Source: Undaria pinnatifida
Taxonomy: Eukaryota > Sar > Phaeophyceae > Laminariales > Alariaceae
Length of the DNA: 64,000 nt
Reading direction: 5' to 3'
NCBI GenBank assembly: GCA_012845835.1
Contig: JABAKD010000009.1
Location: forward strand, 2,667,324 to 2,731,323
Shown here: positions 11,673 through 24,476 of the stretch, piece by piece
Numbering within the stretch: position 1 is the stretch's first letter
Layout: each line of letters starts with the position of its first letter
The notes under the pieces: model-generated
What the model saw: only the letters and a program-made list of their open reading frames with translations
What the model was told of the DNA's origin: nothing
Database searches by the model: none
Position numbers and translations under genes: made by a program

Positions 11673-14600
11673 TCTAAAGTTAATCACGGGCTCACATCGA
11701 TAATGAGTAATTCTTCCTGGTAACCGCATACTAGTTACTGTAAGGAAAACTTCTTTGTGTTTCCGAATATATACCCTTTTCGTGATACAATACACCAATT
11801 TACGGCCCATGGGATTGTCCCATCGATGCCAAGTGAACAACGTTAAGTAAAGCTCGGGTTTTACGGTGATGAGTTGAACTCGGGAAATGGAGGAAAACTT
11901 TAGAAACAATGTGATCCACCACTGCCTTAGTAAAAGCAAGCCTGGGTTTCTCACACAACGCACATTTTGAATGGCACAGGGAGACAGTACCTCCTTTCGG
12001 CCAGTTTGGTTCTGGACGACGGGGCGTCTAAAATTATAAACCGCTGTCGTGCGTTATTGAAATAATTTGTTACCTAATACCTACCCAGACCATGCGATCT
12101 CTGCAATCCGTCGCTGTAACCCGGATGCGCTTTCCTTTTGTGTGTTTAAAAACCGAATGTTGAGCGAGGAGGCTCATATTAAAAGATACCTACCTTCAAA
12201 ACCCTAGCGCAGCGTGCGCCAATTGCCACCAATTACCTACTGTGGCTAGCCTACGTTACTAGGAGAGAGTACAACTCATTCTTCACTGCTGCTGTAGGTT
12301 TAGGAGGAAAGCGCGAACAGCTTTGCACACCGCACGAAAACGGAAACGTGACGAAATTCAGTGGGTGGTGCTTATGTCGAGGAACAATAAAAAAAGCAGA
12401 AAAAAATATTTGACACTTGACTTGTATTGTGATAAGGGCTGTTTTACTATAACCTAGTACGTTGTGTTCGGTGGGAACTGGATACGAAAACATATAAGAA
12501 AAAAATGGTATCGAAATTATTTCTGAATATTCCGACACCCACGGTATATCGCGGAAAACATCGGTGGTGACGAAATTTGAATATCCTGGTTATATCTAGT
12601 CTAAGTTGTAACTTGTTTGTTTTAATGGTTACGTTTCAATGCTATTTTCACGTGTTTTCCAATCTGGGCAAGAGCGGTTGTATTAGCGCCATCACCCGAT
12701 TATCTTATTATGTATGGGATAAGCGCAATCAATCTCGACGACGGCCCTGAAACGATGAATAATGCTACTGTTTAATGGTGCCAGTTTAGACACAGTATTG
12801 CTCTTGCTCGGGGTCACTCGCGCGAGTGCCTGTCCTCTTCATTTCCATTGTTAAGCTTTCGTACCGTCAGAATAAGCTTGCTCCCTCCATCAATGCGGAA
12901 TGTAAAAGTGTAAGCTACGCCGCGCCAACTAAATCAAACTCCCGAAGGCTTTTACTAAGCGAGGTATATAGCCGCTCGCGCGAATAACGAGTGATTCAAA
13001 CCGGGTTGCGAAGAAGGAGGTGCCTTCCACGGCCCGATGACGTAATACGAGGGCTCAAATTTGTCTTCCCGCCGCAACGGCTATACTTGGTCTAAAATCA
13101 GTATCGAATTGACCACCTGCTGTACGAAGTGATTTTGCGTACCCGCCGCTTTGCGTTTAGGAGCCCCACGCTCAACACAGCACAAATTGTGCGGGTAGCG
13201 CGTTTGTATGCAGACGTTGCGAGTACGAGTGGTTTTCCCAATTCCATTCCATCCTTGTAACAAGCCAACCTAGGCGACTTTATCTCCGATTTTGTCTGAT
13301 CCCACGTTACCACAGCGTTCGGTGTTATTCTCTGAGATAGGACGAAAAAACCGATCCAAATAGTGATAACCCTAAATTTCACTACCTTTTTTCGTAGATT
13401 ACTATCACCCAGTACAAAAAGAGATTCTTCTATAGCCCCTGTTGAGTAGTGCGGGATGTCCTCTACAATGATGCTTGTGAAGTCGCTTCACAAACGGGAA
13501 AGACCCGTTTTACGCAGTAGTGCCGGTTGCCGTTGAACAACCACGCCATTTCCTACTGGCACTTACCGGCACTATGGAGGGACGACTGCCGTATCTTTTG
13601 TATGAGACTTGAGCGTCCCTCGCACGGGGAAGGCACACAGCACGATGGCAAAACGAGTCGGGGGGATCTTTATACAGATACACACAAGGGTTACTTTTCC
13701 CAATTTTAGACCTAATTTGGGGCACAGGAGGCCAGCCGATCTTACGCGGGTGTTTGTAGCGACACCAACCGTTTTTAATGCCGACGGTGTTTCATATCTC
13801 CCGAATCGCCTTCTCCTCATTTCTGTTTAGCTGGGGTTGCACTAATGCTTCATTGGGCCCTTTGCACGTGCGAATATTCATACGTTAGCCACAAACGCAC
13901 GTTACAAACAATAGAACAGCGCACAATGCGATTGAAACCGCCCCTCCGCACGTCCCAGGTATACAAACGAGGTAGCACTGCAAAAGGAGCATTTGACGTT
14001 CCGGCGACATCGGGTGAAGGAGCTTCGAAATCCAAATTTTAAACCAGCAAAAATGTGCCACCCGTATCGTACCACGTGTCATTGACCCAAAGAGGTCAGG
14101 AAAAACTAGTTGGAAAAAGTGGTCAGTAACCCCCACACCTCAGACTCGGTCGAATTGGGACGACTCACGTGGTCCACGCTAAAGTTTGAGTAACTCCGCT
14201 CTTGGTGAAGAAACTTTGGGATGAGGCCAGCACAAGTGCGTGACGACCAGTTTGTGCGCGTGTAAATATATTGCCAGGATCTCGGTATTCGTAAGATGGG
14301 CATAGTTCTACCGCAATTTATCTAAGCTTCAAAGTAAACCCGGAACCTTCCAAGGAATACTCTCGCATTTACTTTGTAAATACGGACTGGAATATAATAG
14401 AGGACTGGCACAGGCTTTCCGCGAGGAAGCCGCCCACGGCGGTCTATCTCAAACGGGCTAAACGCACATCAGTAGCCCCCAACAAGGTCGACAGGGAAAT
14501 CACGAAGGGAGGGAACTGCTAGTGCCGTGACGTCCCCACAGTTCACGGCTATCGGCCAGCGGCCTATTGGTTCACGAAGGATTGTGCGCTAGGGGCGTAA

Positions 14601-15389
14601 CACTAAACAACACCAAAACCGATGTACTCTGATGATGAAAGATACCTACCCTTTCGCAGGTAAATAGTCCAAAAGGCATCGGTGGTCGACGCATACCGCG
14701 AAGCACGTACAACCCAGGTCCATACTAAGTACACATTCAGGACTTCCTCGTATAGTGCTGTGCAACGGTCGAAACATACATGTAGATTTTGATAACGCAT
14801 GTAACCTCGTGTCTACACCGATGCTTCGGCAGGGGGGTGACTGATGGGTCCTTTCCCCTGAACTGGTTTGGGTTCCATCGCTCGAACGGCCAACCCTTCC
14901 TGTGCGATCTAAACTATATTTGTTCGATATTAATCCCCAATAGAAAGTGTTAGATACGCTGCGCTAAACAAGTTGCTGAAGTAACTTTGGAAGTGAGGAG
15001 CAGAGTCTCAAACCCATTAGTGAAAAACGGGATATCCCCCGTACCGTAGCTTTTGTATTGGGCTCTACAACTCGTGCTACCACAGCCGTATGTCAAGAGC
15101 CTCGGAAAAAAGGGTGCAACTTTAGCTTGGTGGCGTAAATATGTCGTAGAACGAATAACGCCGCTCACATCGTCGGTGTTGTTCTCACGAGGGGGGCATG
15201 TGAGTAGATTGTCGCGGAAGGTCACATCCCACCGGGCCAGCTCCTCGGGATCGCCATTGTGTACTGATAAGCCGTTGTTCCCGGCCTAGTTATCCGCGGA
15301 GTCGTTGTCGTAAGCTTCCAAAGCGCGGCATTGAGAAGGGCCCTCCCGCCCCCTCTGGACAAGAAGCGACAACAGATTTTCGCATCAGA
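11673..15389. other. No gene recognised
   Basis: The longest stretch here without a clear feature (3.7 kb). Many overlapping short open frames occur on both strands, none convincing. Notable small structures are the palindrome CACTCGCGCGAGTG (12815-12828) and an inverted repeat around a 'gtgccggt'/'accggcac' pair (about 13519-13572). Confidence 0.4.
12815..12828. other. Perfect palindrome CACTCGCGCGAGTG
   Basis: A 14-bp self-complementary site. Extended, shortened or interrupted versions occur at 28006-28023, 51612-51627 and 51749-51760, so the motif recurs across the window. No protein or function can be assigned. Confidence 0.6.
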
Positions 15390-17130
15390 TGGAGTATCGG
15401 CATTCGTGTGCGGATACATAATGTTTCGATCACCTCCCGACCTATGCAAAACGAAGTATGACTAACGAAGTAACGTGATTGAGCGCGTGTACACTAAGCG
15501 TCCTTTCAAAACATTAGTGATTCGCATCTCTCCCTGTCGTTCTGAATGGCGGTGACATTGCACGACCACATCACCTCGGGTGTTGTATTTGGCAATACGC
15601 ATCTTTTTCATATACTCCGTATTTAGCGATGCCAGAAAATAATGGTATCTCCATGATTGTACGTATCGATATTGAAATATTCTATCTTTCGATCCATGTA
15701 CAATAACAAATTATGAAGCTTTTAACACGTTGTTTAGTACACCTAAGAACTGGGATACATACTACATGTAACATCAAACCTTCTAGAAAAATAAACATTA
15801 CAAGGCGGGTAATATAAAGGGGTGTCTTCTTGCTGCAACCGTCAGATTCGCCCCCTTCAAGAGTTTATTGTTTCCGCGCACATATGGAAATGCTCGCCCT
15901 CTCCCCGCCCCCCCGATCCATCTTGTTTGATCGCACCACCTGAAATCGAAACCTGTTAGAGTAGTAAACACTACCAGGCAGCTGATATCATATCATTATC
16001 CACATAGATATCCATGCCGTAGCTCCAACTCATCCCCCCCCCCCCCCCCCCCCCCTTTGTTCCCCGCCCAGTACGTTCAAACGCCCCACTTACAATCGAA
16101 ATCGGCCAGAGTAATAAGCACTTCTAAGCCATTGATATCACGTCATTATCTTCCTAGCCATCATTGACGTAGCTTTCATTCATCCCCCTTCCCCCCCTCC
16201 AACGACCCCTCCTTCCTCACTCCCCGCACGATCTCCTAGACCCAGCACCGCGCGTATAGCAAGACCCTACATATATGATTAATACGGGCGATCGGAGGAT
16301 CACACACAATGTTGCGAAGATCAGTGTAGACCAAAATTACTGATTTGAAAATTATACGTGACCTAAACCTCTTGAAAACCCTTCTCTCCACCCCCCCCCC
16401 CTTCCCCCTTTTCACTTATTTTTTCCCCTCGCTTTCTATTGCTCAACCGCTCCACCTACTATCGAAACCCGCCAGAGTAATAAACACTTTAACGCCCTAG
16501 ATATCGGCTCGTTATCGTTTTAGAGCCGTCCATGCCGCTGCTGCAATTCCCACCCTCCCCCGCCCCTAACGCCCCCTCCTTCCCCACCACCCGCATCATC
16601 GCCTAGACCCAGCACTACGCGTATAGCAAACCCCTACATCTATGCGACTTAAAACCCTCCCCCCCCCGCCCCCGCCCCCCCCGCCACCCCCCCCCCCCCC
16701 CTTCCCCCACAAGATAATGTATAGTTTCCACGCACAAATTTATCTGCCCTACCCGTCCCCTCCCCTCCTCCCCCCCTTCCGCCCCCTTTTGATTAAAATC
16801 AGGCCCCCACGTCCTCAAAAACTCCGCCGTCCCTCACCGGATATTCACGATATGCGACCTACAGGACTCATTTGATATACTGATGCATTTCCTTCCACAG
16901 TTGTCACATTTTGTCCCCCTGGGAAACGGGTTTTATGGTATCCGCGCACAGACCAACTAAAATCACCCTGTTGACCCTGATAGCTATACTGTGGTTGTAA
17001 GGGGAGTCGCCGACCTATATCCCTAATTAGGACACAAAATCCTTAATACGCGCGATCGGAGTGTCACACACAGCTTGCAAAGATGAGTTTCGACAAAATA
17101 TTCGATCTCGCAGCTGGAGTGTATTCTAAG
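15390..17130 (-). mobile_element. GF repeat copy 2 (inverted, outer end at right)
   Basis: This is the reverse complement of the GF copy at 8150-9785. C-rich runs lie at about 16035-16055, 16388-16410 and 16655-16705. The outer-end block runs from 17050 to 17120, ending 'cagctggagtgtatt'. The inner end reaches further than in copy 1: 15390-15560 matches the inner-end modules of the copies at 29600 and 39155, including 'acgaagtatgactaacgaagtaacgtgattgagcgcgtgta' in two blocks. With copy 1 it forms long, outward-ending inverted arms about 9 kb apart end to end. Confidence 0.85.
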
Positions 17131-17699
17131 TTTTGTCAAAATGTTTCGGCAAATCCGACATCGTAATGGCATGTTTTCAGTGTTCCCGTGTTTTGGCCAA
17201 CTTGTATCTGGCTAACTGTATTCCTGAACTAAAGACTCTGACATACCATACCCAGTATACACAACGTTGTTGAAATATGGTTTGTGGCTTAGCATCTTGG
17301 TGTTGTCACATCCTCAATGACATTATATGTGCACGGGGTTATTAATCGGGTTTGTCACTTTTACATTTTCTGAGAGCCAGGGGTACAGTTGTGGTGACTC
17401 GGCTGCATCATATTATACGCAGCAACAAGGCTACGGTAGGGTGGGCCTCCCGTTTTTCAATATCGGGTGTGAGCCACACTCGCAACGGTACGACCTTCGG
17501 CAACTTGTTTGGCGCAGCGTAGTTAACATGCACGTCGCAGATTGCTAATATTGCAGAATTTCAACAACGCACGGAAACTTTAGACCGCGCAAAGGACGCA
17601 GCGAGGTCGCTCGCTCGAGTGAAACCCCGAGTCTAATAAAAAAAATGTTTTTCTAAGTGCCTCCTCGACCCTCGACCCTCCCAGAAAGTGCAACCCTGT
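17131..17699. other. No gene recognised
   Basis: Spacer between GF copy 2 and the beta-helix pseudogene. A 73-codon plus-strand frame at 17327-17548 shows no motif. Confidence 0.4.
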
Positions 17700-18200
17700 A
17701 TAGTACCTTGAGTCAGATATTGACCAATATTCAGAGCGCTGAAAGTCAGCGGTGTGAACATTGTTTAAGAAAACCCCCAGAGCTTGGAACTCCTCTAGAC
17801 GAATTGTCAACGTCAACGTTCCTGTAAAAGCGTGAACCCCGAAAATTGCTCTGGCCCTCGCCGCTGAAGTATAGGGCACCCCCACGTAAAGTGTTGTTGC
17901 TCGGAAACTGACACAACCCGAGCTCCACGGATGACTGCTGTAGATATTGCCGAAAGAGCTACACCGAACACGGCGTGATTTGAACCAAAGTTGGTATCTC
18001 TGATGAACGCCTCGGCGGGGTGCGTGAACATGATCGCCCCCCCCCGTCGAATGTGAATAACGAAGTGTTCTCGAGTAATGATATCTTTCCCATGCTGTTT
18101 ACCCCCGAGGGTTTGGTGGACGATCAAGGGGCACCTGATTAGCACGATACCGAACAAGAGCGCCGAAGAGCCCGTTGGCTGTACCGTAGACACCCACGGT
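17700..18200 (-). pseudogene. Frameshifted parallel beta-helix repeat protein fragment
   Basis: Two neighbouring minus-strand frames carry successive rungs of a right-handed beta-helix, of the kind found in pectate-lyase-like and polymorphic-outer-membrane-type repeats. The first contains RRGGAIMFTHPAEAFIRDTN followed by GSNHAVFG (about 18050-17960). The second contains NNTLRGGALYFSGEGQSNF followed by RGSRFYRN (about 17900-17820). The GGA-hydrophobic-F...F-x-x-S-x-F-x-x-N pattern is typical of such rungs. A frameshift lies between about 17960 and 17925, and stops follow near 17745. The fragment may derive from the same class of surface proteins as the remnant at 6095-7260, whose ectodomains contain such repeats. 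This is inference. Confidence 0.5.
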
Positions 18201-19504
18201 CGGGAGGTGTTTTCATCGTAATATCTGGAATCATCGGAACAACCTCCAGGGAGGGGGCAGTGACGTGTTTTTCAGCACAACACACACTTCTGGCGGATCA
18301 CGATCTTGATCATGTACTCGATCTAGATACGACATCCCGCTGTTAACCCATGTCATTTCCAACTGCTTGAAATATCGTAGTTTAACTCCAAGTGTTTTGT
18401 GTCCCATGTCGGGACTACGGTGTTAAACAATGGTTAACGTATGCTGTGCAGGTGCTCTGTGCGGTACAGATCCAACCCAGGACACACTGAAGAGATCGTG
18501 CCAATAGCTCATCTGGCTTCCACCAGGCAACATGACATAGGCCCTGCAGGGTACCACACGTAGAACCCGGGGATATGTTAATTTAAACGTAAAGTGACGG
18601 ATTGTGAAAAGGCGCCTGATTCGTTAAACGTGTGCAATATCGTAAAGGATCTACGTCAGACTGGCTGTCTATGAGAGAGAGAGAGCAGCGATGTACCCAC
18701 GCTATTGCCACTCCAGGGTCAGTCACAACACACATCATATTGCCGCCCCACGCGGGCAGCTCGTTACAACGAATTATCATTGTCGTCTACTACACCAAAA
18801 CACAGGAGCAGTACAATTAGGAACAGCACACCAACGCGATATTTGTTACCACTGCATGGCAGTTAATGCGGTTAATATCGCGACAGCGATCGGTGCCGAC
18901 ATACTGCGGAGAAATAGCGTTATAGCCAACACAAGTTACGGTTTAGGTGAAACGGCTTCTTTTTTAGGCTGCTGACTCGAGGGGCCACACGTTATACGTG
19001 GTATATTACACCGGCCACGTCTAAAGCAGGGGGAGGGCACCTTGGGGACCTCCTTTTCTGCGGTGCTTCGGGGTAATTTACTTTCATGAGAGTCCCCTCT
19101 ATTATTCCCTCGTAGTGGTACGCCTTCGCGTGCGTTTTTTTTATTTGTTAGATGATCTCATCTGCACAATGGTATCGTAAGATACGCTGCGCCGAAAGTT
19201 ATCGAGTGCGGTATTTTGTTGTAGTGAGATAAAGAGTCCCTTGTCGGAATATGACAGTATGATAGCTCAACCCCGGTATCAACAAATTAATGTGGTATAT
19301 ACATATCATATCATCTCTCCTAACGAAAAACATATTCGTCAGTAAGCTGAACTGAACGTGCAACACCCGATCACCAAACCCACATGGCCTATTCGTAGGA
19401 CACAACATAAAATAATTAAAAATATATGTATATCGTCTATATTGCAAACAAAGAATGTCCTGGCGGCGGTCTTGAAATCACGAGCGTGGTCCCTCTACAA
19501 AAAA
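18201..19504. other. No gene recognised
   Basis: Unremarkable sequence with a short (GA)n run near 18674-18685 and several overlapping short frames on both strands. The block after 19490 is A/T-rich, as expected at the left flank of a GF copy. Confidence 0.4.
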
Positions 19505-20207
19505 TATCATATTAAAATATAACACTCCAGCTGGGAGATCGAATATTTTGTCGAAACTCATCTTTGCAAGCTGTGTGGGTGATACTCCGATCGCGCGAAT
19601 TGCGGGTTGTGTGTCTTCATTAAGGATATAGGTCGGCGAATCCCCTTGCAACCACAGTGTAGCTATCAGGGTCAACTGGGTGATGTTAGGCAGTCTGTGC
19701 GCGGAAACTATAAAACCCGTTTCTGAGGGGGACAAAATTTGACAGCTGTGGAAGGAAATGCATCAGTTTATCAAGTAAATACTGTAAGTCGAAAACCGGT
19801 GAGGGGAGCGCGGAACGTTTAAGGACGTGGGGGCCTGATTTTGATCAAAAGGGGGGTGGGAGGGGGGGAAAGGGGGGGAGGGGGCGGGAAGGGAGGAGAG
19901 GGGGGAGGGGACGGGTGGGGCAGGTCAATTTGTTCGTGGAAACAATACATCCTTCTTTTGGGGGAGGGGGGGGGGGAATGTGCCGGGGGGGGGCGGGGGC
20001 GGGGGGGGAGGGCTTTAGGTCGCATATTGTAGGGGTTTGCTAGACGCGTGGTGCTAGGTCTAGGCGATGGTGCGGGTGGTGGGGAATGAGGGGGCGTTGG
20101 GGACGAGGGTGGGTGGGAATTGCAGCAGCGGCATGGACGGCTCTAAAACGATAAGGAGGCGATATCTACGGCGTGGAAGTGTTCATTAAACTGGCGGATT
20201 TCGATAA
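19505..20207 (+). mobile_element. GF repeat copy 3 (truncated)
   Basis: This copy carries the outer-end block (19525-19600), the 'ggatataggtcggcgaatcccc' block, the GGAAACTATAAAACCCG cassette (about 19700), two G-rich runs (19850-19920 and 19960-20010) and the first 'ggtctaggcgatggtgcggg' module (20060). The match ends at 20207 within 'ggcggatttcgata', so the inner half is missing. Confidence 0.85.
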
Positions 20208-22211
20208 AATACATACAATAGCTATGAAAATGTTACCTCAACCGCGCTAATGTGTCTAGGTCGACGATTACCGTGTTTACCAAACGTGGCTCGCGCTCTC
20301 TGTCGAATGGGATTCATGCGGGGTCTAAGTATCTAAAGCAGGATGGAGATAACTCCCCCCCCCCCCTTACCTACGGTTACCCCAGTCGACAATTCGTACA
20401 AATGGCACAGCGGGCCAGACGAACGGGTGGATCGCATACTTAACTGCGATAGATCAGAGCATGACAATTTGAGATAAACGATTTCTGACTACGCGGGCCC
20501 CATTAACTGGGGAACTGCCCAATAAATGTCGTCTCATCATTTGTAAAATATTTGTTGCTGTCTGTCTTGAGCAACTTGATTTCGAACTTAATTATTGCTC
20601 TTTCAATACAATTGATCATAGCTAGTGTTTGGGTGGTGACACGTGTAGCTGCTCAATCAAAGACACCCTCACTAAAAGTGGGCTCTGACCCCATGCCAGA
20701 ACACGCTCACGGGAATGACGAGAACACCACGCCAAGCACTATCCGCTTGAAAATTTGATACATCTACCAAGATGTCCCACAGTCGTCGATAAAAAAACGA
20801 GTATTTGTTTTAGCACGCCAGCAACAAGACAGGTATGTATCCACCCCGCCCCACGGCGCTTTGCGCTTTTCGGTGTAAGCAATCACTCCCTGATCGGAGG
20901 AAGCTCGACGAGCGCGCTATCCCGCCAGTGGAGGAATGCGCGAGTACATGGTTCAAACCATTCACTAAATATTGATTTCAACGCCTCTTCCACCCTGTCT
21001 GTCCCCTACTATTGCACAGTTTGAGGGTCGCCTTTGACATTTATTTATAACAACGCACTTAGTTTTGCAGGTATACCGCTTTTCTTGGTTGATGCTGCTC
21101 TACCACGCCTGCTACAAAGGGTTTGCACAATAGGATTGCACGTTTTATATAGTTGAAGCAGCCTTAACATAGACGAGGATTCGGTTGGTGAAAAAATGGA
21201 GGAGCGTGATAGGATAGAAGTAGGTATGGTAGAGCACCAGACAAACGATTTTCTCAATGAGGGGAGATACTCAACCCGAATTCGTCGGAGTAACGCGATT
21301 CTTATTTCGTCGGAGTAATGCTCTTCTTTTTTCGCACTAGCAACTGTTTGTTTGTACGTGCGCAGGCCAGGGTTTCTATTTTTTTAGGGTTGCCAAAATC
21401 TGTTTTTAGGGTGATGTTTCATGCAGCATCTCAAAATAGGAGCCGCAGAAATAATATGATGAAGACTGATTCTGGAAAAATCCCCCTACCAAAAACAGTG
21501 ATTTTTTTTACGAACGTTTCAATACTGCTCGACACCAAGAAGACGCTAAAAATACATTTAGACATATATACATCATCGAATATTGTCGTGTTTGCCTATA
21601 CATCTTCGAACGACGACGTCGCGGTGGCAGTTTTTTCGGAGTCGGCCCGGAGAGCTGGTTTGAAAACCGGCAAATTCCGTAAAATATAAGTTTGGGGCGA
21701 GGAATTACTACCGTTGAACGACTCCACACCCTTACCGAAGCGTGTCTCGCGCCTTCACCGCAAATCGTCTGAATCCCTTTCTGGTTTGCTCTTACCATAG
21801 ACACGCGATCTTGTCTTGGTTACATTAGAGGTCACCCGTGCTTTTTCATCAGTCGTTGTCGCAGTTCTCATTTTCTTCAAAACACAAAACGAAATCAGTT
21901 TTTAGGTGTAAGTATACAGTACCTTTTCAATTGAGGAGCCTCACAAAGCATGTTTTGTGGGCCTCCACCACCGTAGCATGTATGTGTATCTCGGAGAGAT
22001 TTCATAGGAACAGTAACGCATGGGCTGGATATCTAACGCATGACGGGGTCTTAGCTTTGCGCCCATGACCTTGTTAGCACTCATCACTGAACGACGCTGA
22101 TGTATTTAAAACAGTCAGAATACCGTTTGCAATTGGCAATGCACTTCGAAATATGCCTATGCCATGGATAGTTAACACCTAGCCCTTCCAGTTTCTAGTG
22201 CTGACTTTGCC
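20208..22211. other. No supported gene; one signal-peptide-like small ORF
   Basis: A 68-codon plus-strand frame (20552-20758) starts with a hydrophobic stretch (LISNLIIALSIQLIIASVWV) followed by VTRVAAQSKTPS, resembling a signal peptide plus a short polar tail. Without other support this could be chance in AT-rich DNA. The remainder shows no recognisable coding sequence. Confidence 0.3.
21281..21330 (+). repeat. 25-bp direct duplication
   Basis: The core TTCGTCGGAGTAA is repeated with a period of 25 (21281 and 21306). Confidence 0.7.
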
Positions 22212-22490
22212 AAGGACTCATACCACGGTAGGGGTTGGGGTTGCACGTTTTTCGGCAAACAAAGGAATGTCTGTCCGATTGAGCTCCTCAACGGTGGAAC
22301 TAGCGGTTAGTCATCAGTCAAATAATACAACGAGTATATTGTTTTTTAGGGCTATGACATAGAAGCTTGTTCAGGTTTATGCGAACGAATGTCTTTGATG
22401 ACATTTTCGGGTGATGGTGAGATGTCGAGCAAATCCCTCCTAACGTTAAGAGCTGCGGAGGTTTCTGCTGCACCCCTTCGGTGGCATGTA
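22212..22490 (+). repeat. Low-copy dispersed repeat (LC) copy 1
   Basis: Homologous by eye to 63671-63915. In both copies these blocks follow in the same order: 'ccacggtaggggtt', 'ttgcacgttttt', 'acgagtatatt', 'gcatagaagc', 'gcgaacgaatg', 'tgctgcaacccc' and '.cggtg'. Spacing is similar. A shorter match to the first block occurs at 32489-32520. The element type is unknown and no open frame is conserved. Confidence 0.65.
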
Positions 22491-23649
22491 TGTGTCCAAG
22501 GAGGAGTCGTTCTACGGTGGTAGCCATCCGCCTTCAACTTTTCGTTAACGAAATCGCTTGATTTGTAACCATCTCTCCTCCTGCCGTATCTATCGGAATA
22601 CTATGGAACTTGCCACCCCGAAGTTATCGTGCAATAGTCCTTTGACAATCAAAACATTTATTTGTAGTTTTATATATCATACCATCGTTCGTGGTGGCGA
22701 GCTGTCACGTAACTTTCGAAGAAGAATATAGTCGCTGTTTGTTTTTGAGGGGAGGGGTGCACTCGATAGTCATGCATGACCGTAGTCTGATGCCCTTTGT
22801 GGTATGATCGTAGCATCCTTACACTGCCGGGACGTAGTACCTCGGGTTTTCGCCGACCAAGCAGACCTGGCTTGAAGCAAGCGCGAAGCGCCGTGAGGTG
22901 TTCCGCGAGTCACATGAAGGGTGAGCTGCATCCTTGGAAAAAACAACTCGTAAGGCGGACATGTATATGAACGACAGCTTCAATGAGTCAACTTACCTTC
23001 CAGAAAGGGGACCTCCAAAGAGAGGAATGGGAGTATCAGGTAACCGCCTGGTGGTTGCTTTACCAAAAACACTATTGTGTTACGATCATTCCCCTTGTTG
23101 TGCGGAGTGAAGGTTTGTCCGCCACACGCATAAATTTTACAACTCGGGCGCCAACCTTGATCGACCGCATAACAAAAAAAAAAAACAAAGGTATCCCAGT
23201 GGTCTACCGTAGCTCATGTATCGAGCGACATGTTTTACAGTGTCGTTGCCAACCTACGACGACGCAAAATTAAAAAAATATAGATAAGGGTGTTGTTGCT
23301 GGTATTCGGGGGAGGGGGGGGGGGGGTATCGTAGAATCAGTCCAAGGTCGAGTTTAGATTGAAATAACTCATTTTTGAGTGAGATATCTTGTCGTTCTTT
23401 CAGCGAGGAGCCCTAGAAAACAGGCCGGACGGGTGCACGCCTTCTGTAGCGCGCGTCGAAAGTGTCCACGTTCTGATGTGCCATCGACGCGAGCTAAAAT
23501 AGAGGCGCTAGGCACCGCTTTGTTTCTGATATTCCAGAATATTGGAAGCTTACGACGTCTACCTAACACTGATTGAGACGGAAATAAATCTGCCACCGGA
23601 TGATCAAATCCCGTGGTACAGCTAGGTACTCCCACACAAAAATTGCTCA
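22491..23649. other. No gene recognised
   Basis: Mixed-sequence DNA with a G run (23309-23327) and A runs near 23171. No supported coding sequence. Confidence 0.4.
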
Positions 23650-23722
23650 AAAACAATATATTGTCGTAATATTTGTTATTTTCTTCCCACGATTTTGGAT
23701 TAAGGAGCCCCGTGATTCAGAA
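23650..23722 (-). repeat. Inverted copy of the 1496-1560 segment
   Basis: The reverse complement reads ctgaatcacggggctcctta followed by a diverged 'aatcgt.ggaa.aaaa' stretch. This matches the end of the 164-bp tandem repeat and its downstream flank at 1496-1560, so the segment belongs to a dispersed element. Confidence 0.6.
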
Positions 23723-24302
23723 CTCAACAAAGAAAAAAAAAAAGGTATACCAAGCTCCCCCTCTCGTAGCATGCGTTCATGCCCCGCAAGCGGTGCAACA
23801 TAAAGTCCCTGAGATACTAACACGAAGGTCTCGAAATCACACCCGACTCATGACCTGGCCCGCATTCGTACGCACAACCCGACAAAGCTCTTACGCCTCA
23901 GACCCAAAACAAATTTTAGACACGTATAACATTGTGAGATAACCGGCAGTTCTTCACTTGAGGACACTGACCGCAACATTACTAGAAAACGCTTGCCTCA
24001 AACAGTGCAACACACCTATCGTTGAGATGAGCTATATATCGTTGCTCCTGCACATTATTACACCTTCGCTTTGAGGCCAGGGGCTTCGCCACTCTTTCGA
24101 CAATGGTGGCGGTTGAGTCCATCATCTTGATTGCCCCTGTGTGTCATATTATTACACAAAAAACAGCTAAAAAGAAAAGGCACACGCAATTGACACGGGG
24201 TCACACTCGGAAGGATGTGCAGTGCCTGCGTTGATCTAGGCAGAGTTTTAATGTTTAGAAAAATACAAGCGATTGCGATGAATTGCGTGCGAAGCTTACG
24301 CT
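23723..24302. other. No gene recognised
   Basis: A poly-A run (about 23732-23742) is followed by 'ggtataccaagctccccctctcgtagca'; a similar arrangement of an A run followed by 'ggtatcc..' occurs near 23171-23200. No coding sequence supported. Confidence 0.35.
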
Positions 24303-24476
24303 GCGGTGAAGAGGTCAACAGATAGTCTTCCTGAGAGGGTCCTCGCTTTGAAACGTATTCTCTACAACTGCACATCAAACATCCGTGGTGCGGTGAAGAG
24401 GTCCACGGCTGGCCTACTTGAGGGACTCCTTACTTTGAAACGTAATATCTACAACTGTACATCAAAAGCCCGTGTT
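24303..24476 (+). repeat. 87-bp direct tandem duplication
   Basis: Units start with GCGGTGAAGAGGTC at 24303 and 24390. Both contain 'tttgaaacgta' and 'ctacaactg.acatcaaa'. The period is divisible by three, and a frame stays open across both, but no protein motif is evident. Confidence 0.85.

Noticed and set aside
13518-13572. Inverted gtgccggt/accggcac pair as a small MITE
   Set aside because: The arms are only 8-9 bp, with a ~37-bp spacer and no target duplication; chance is sufficient.
16642-16875. Proline- or glycine-rich open frames in the G/C runs (also near 30227-30638, 42451-42929 and 40126-40673)
   Set aside because: They are the unavoidable translation of homopolymer-rich GF tracts, occur in several frames at once, and differ between copies.
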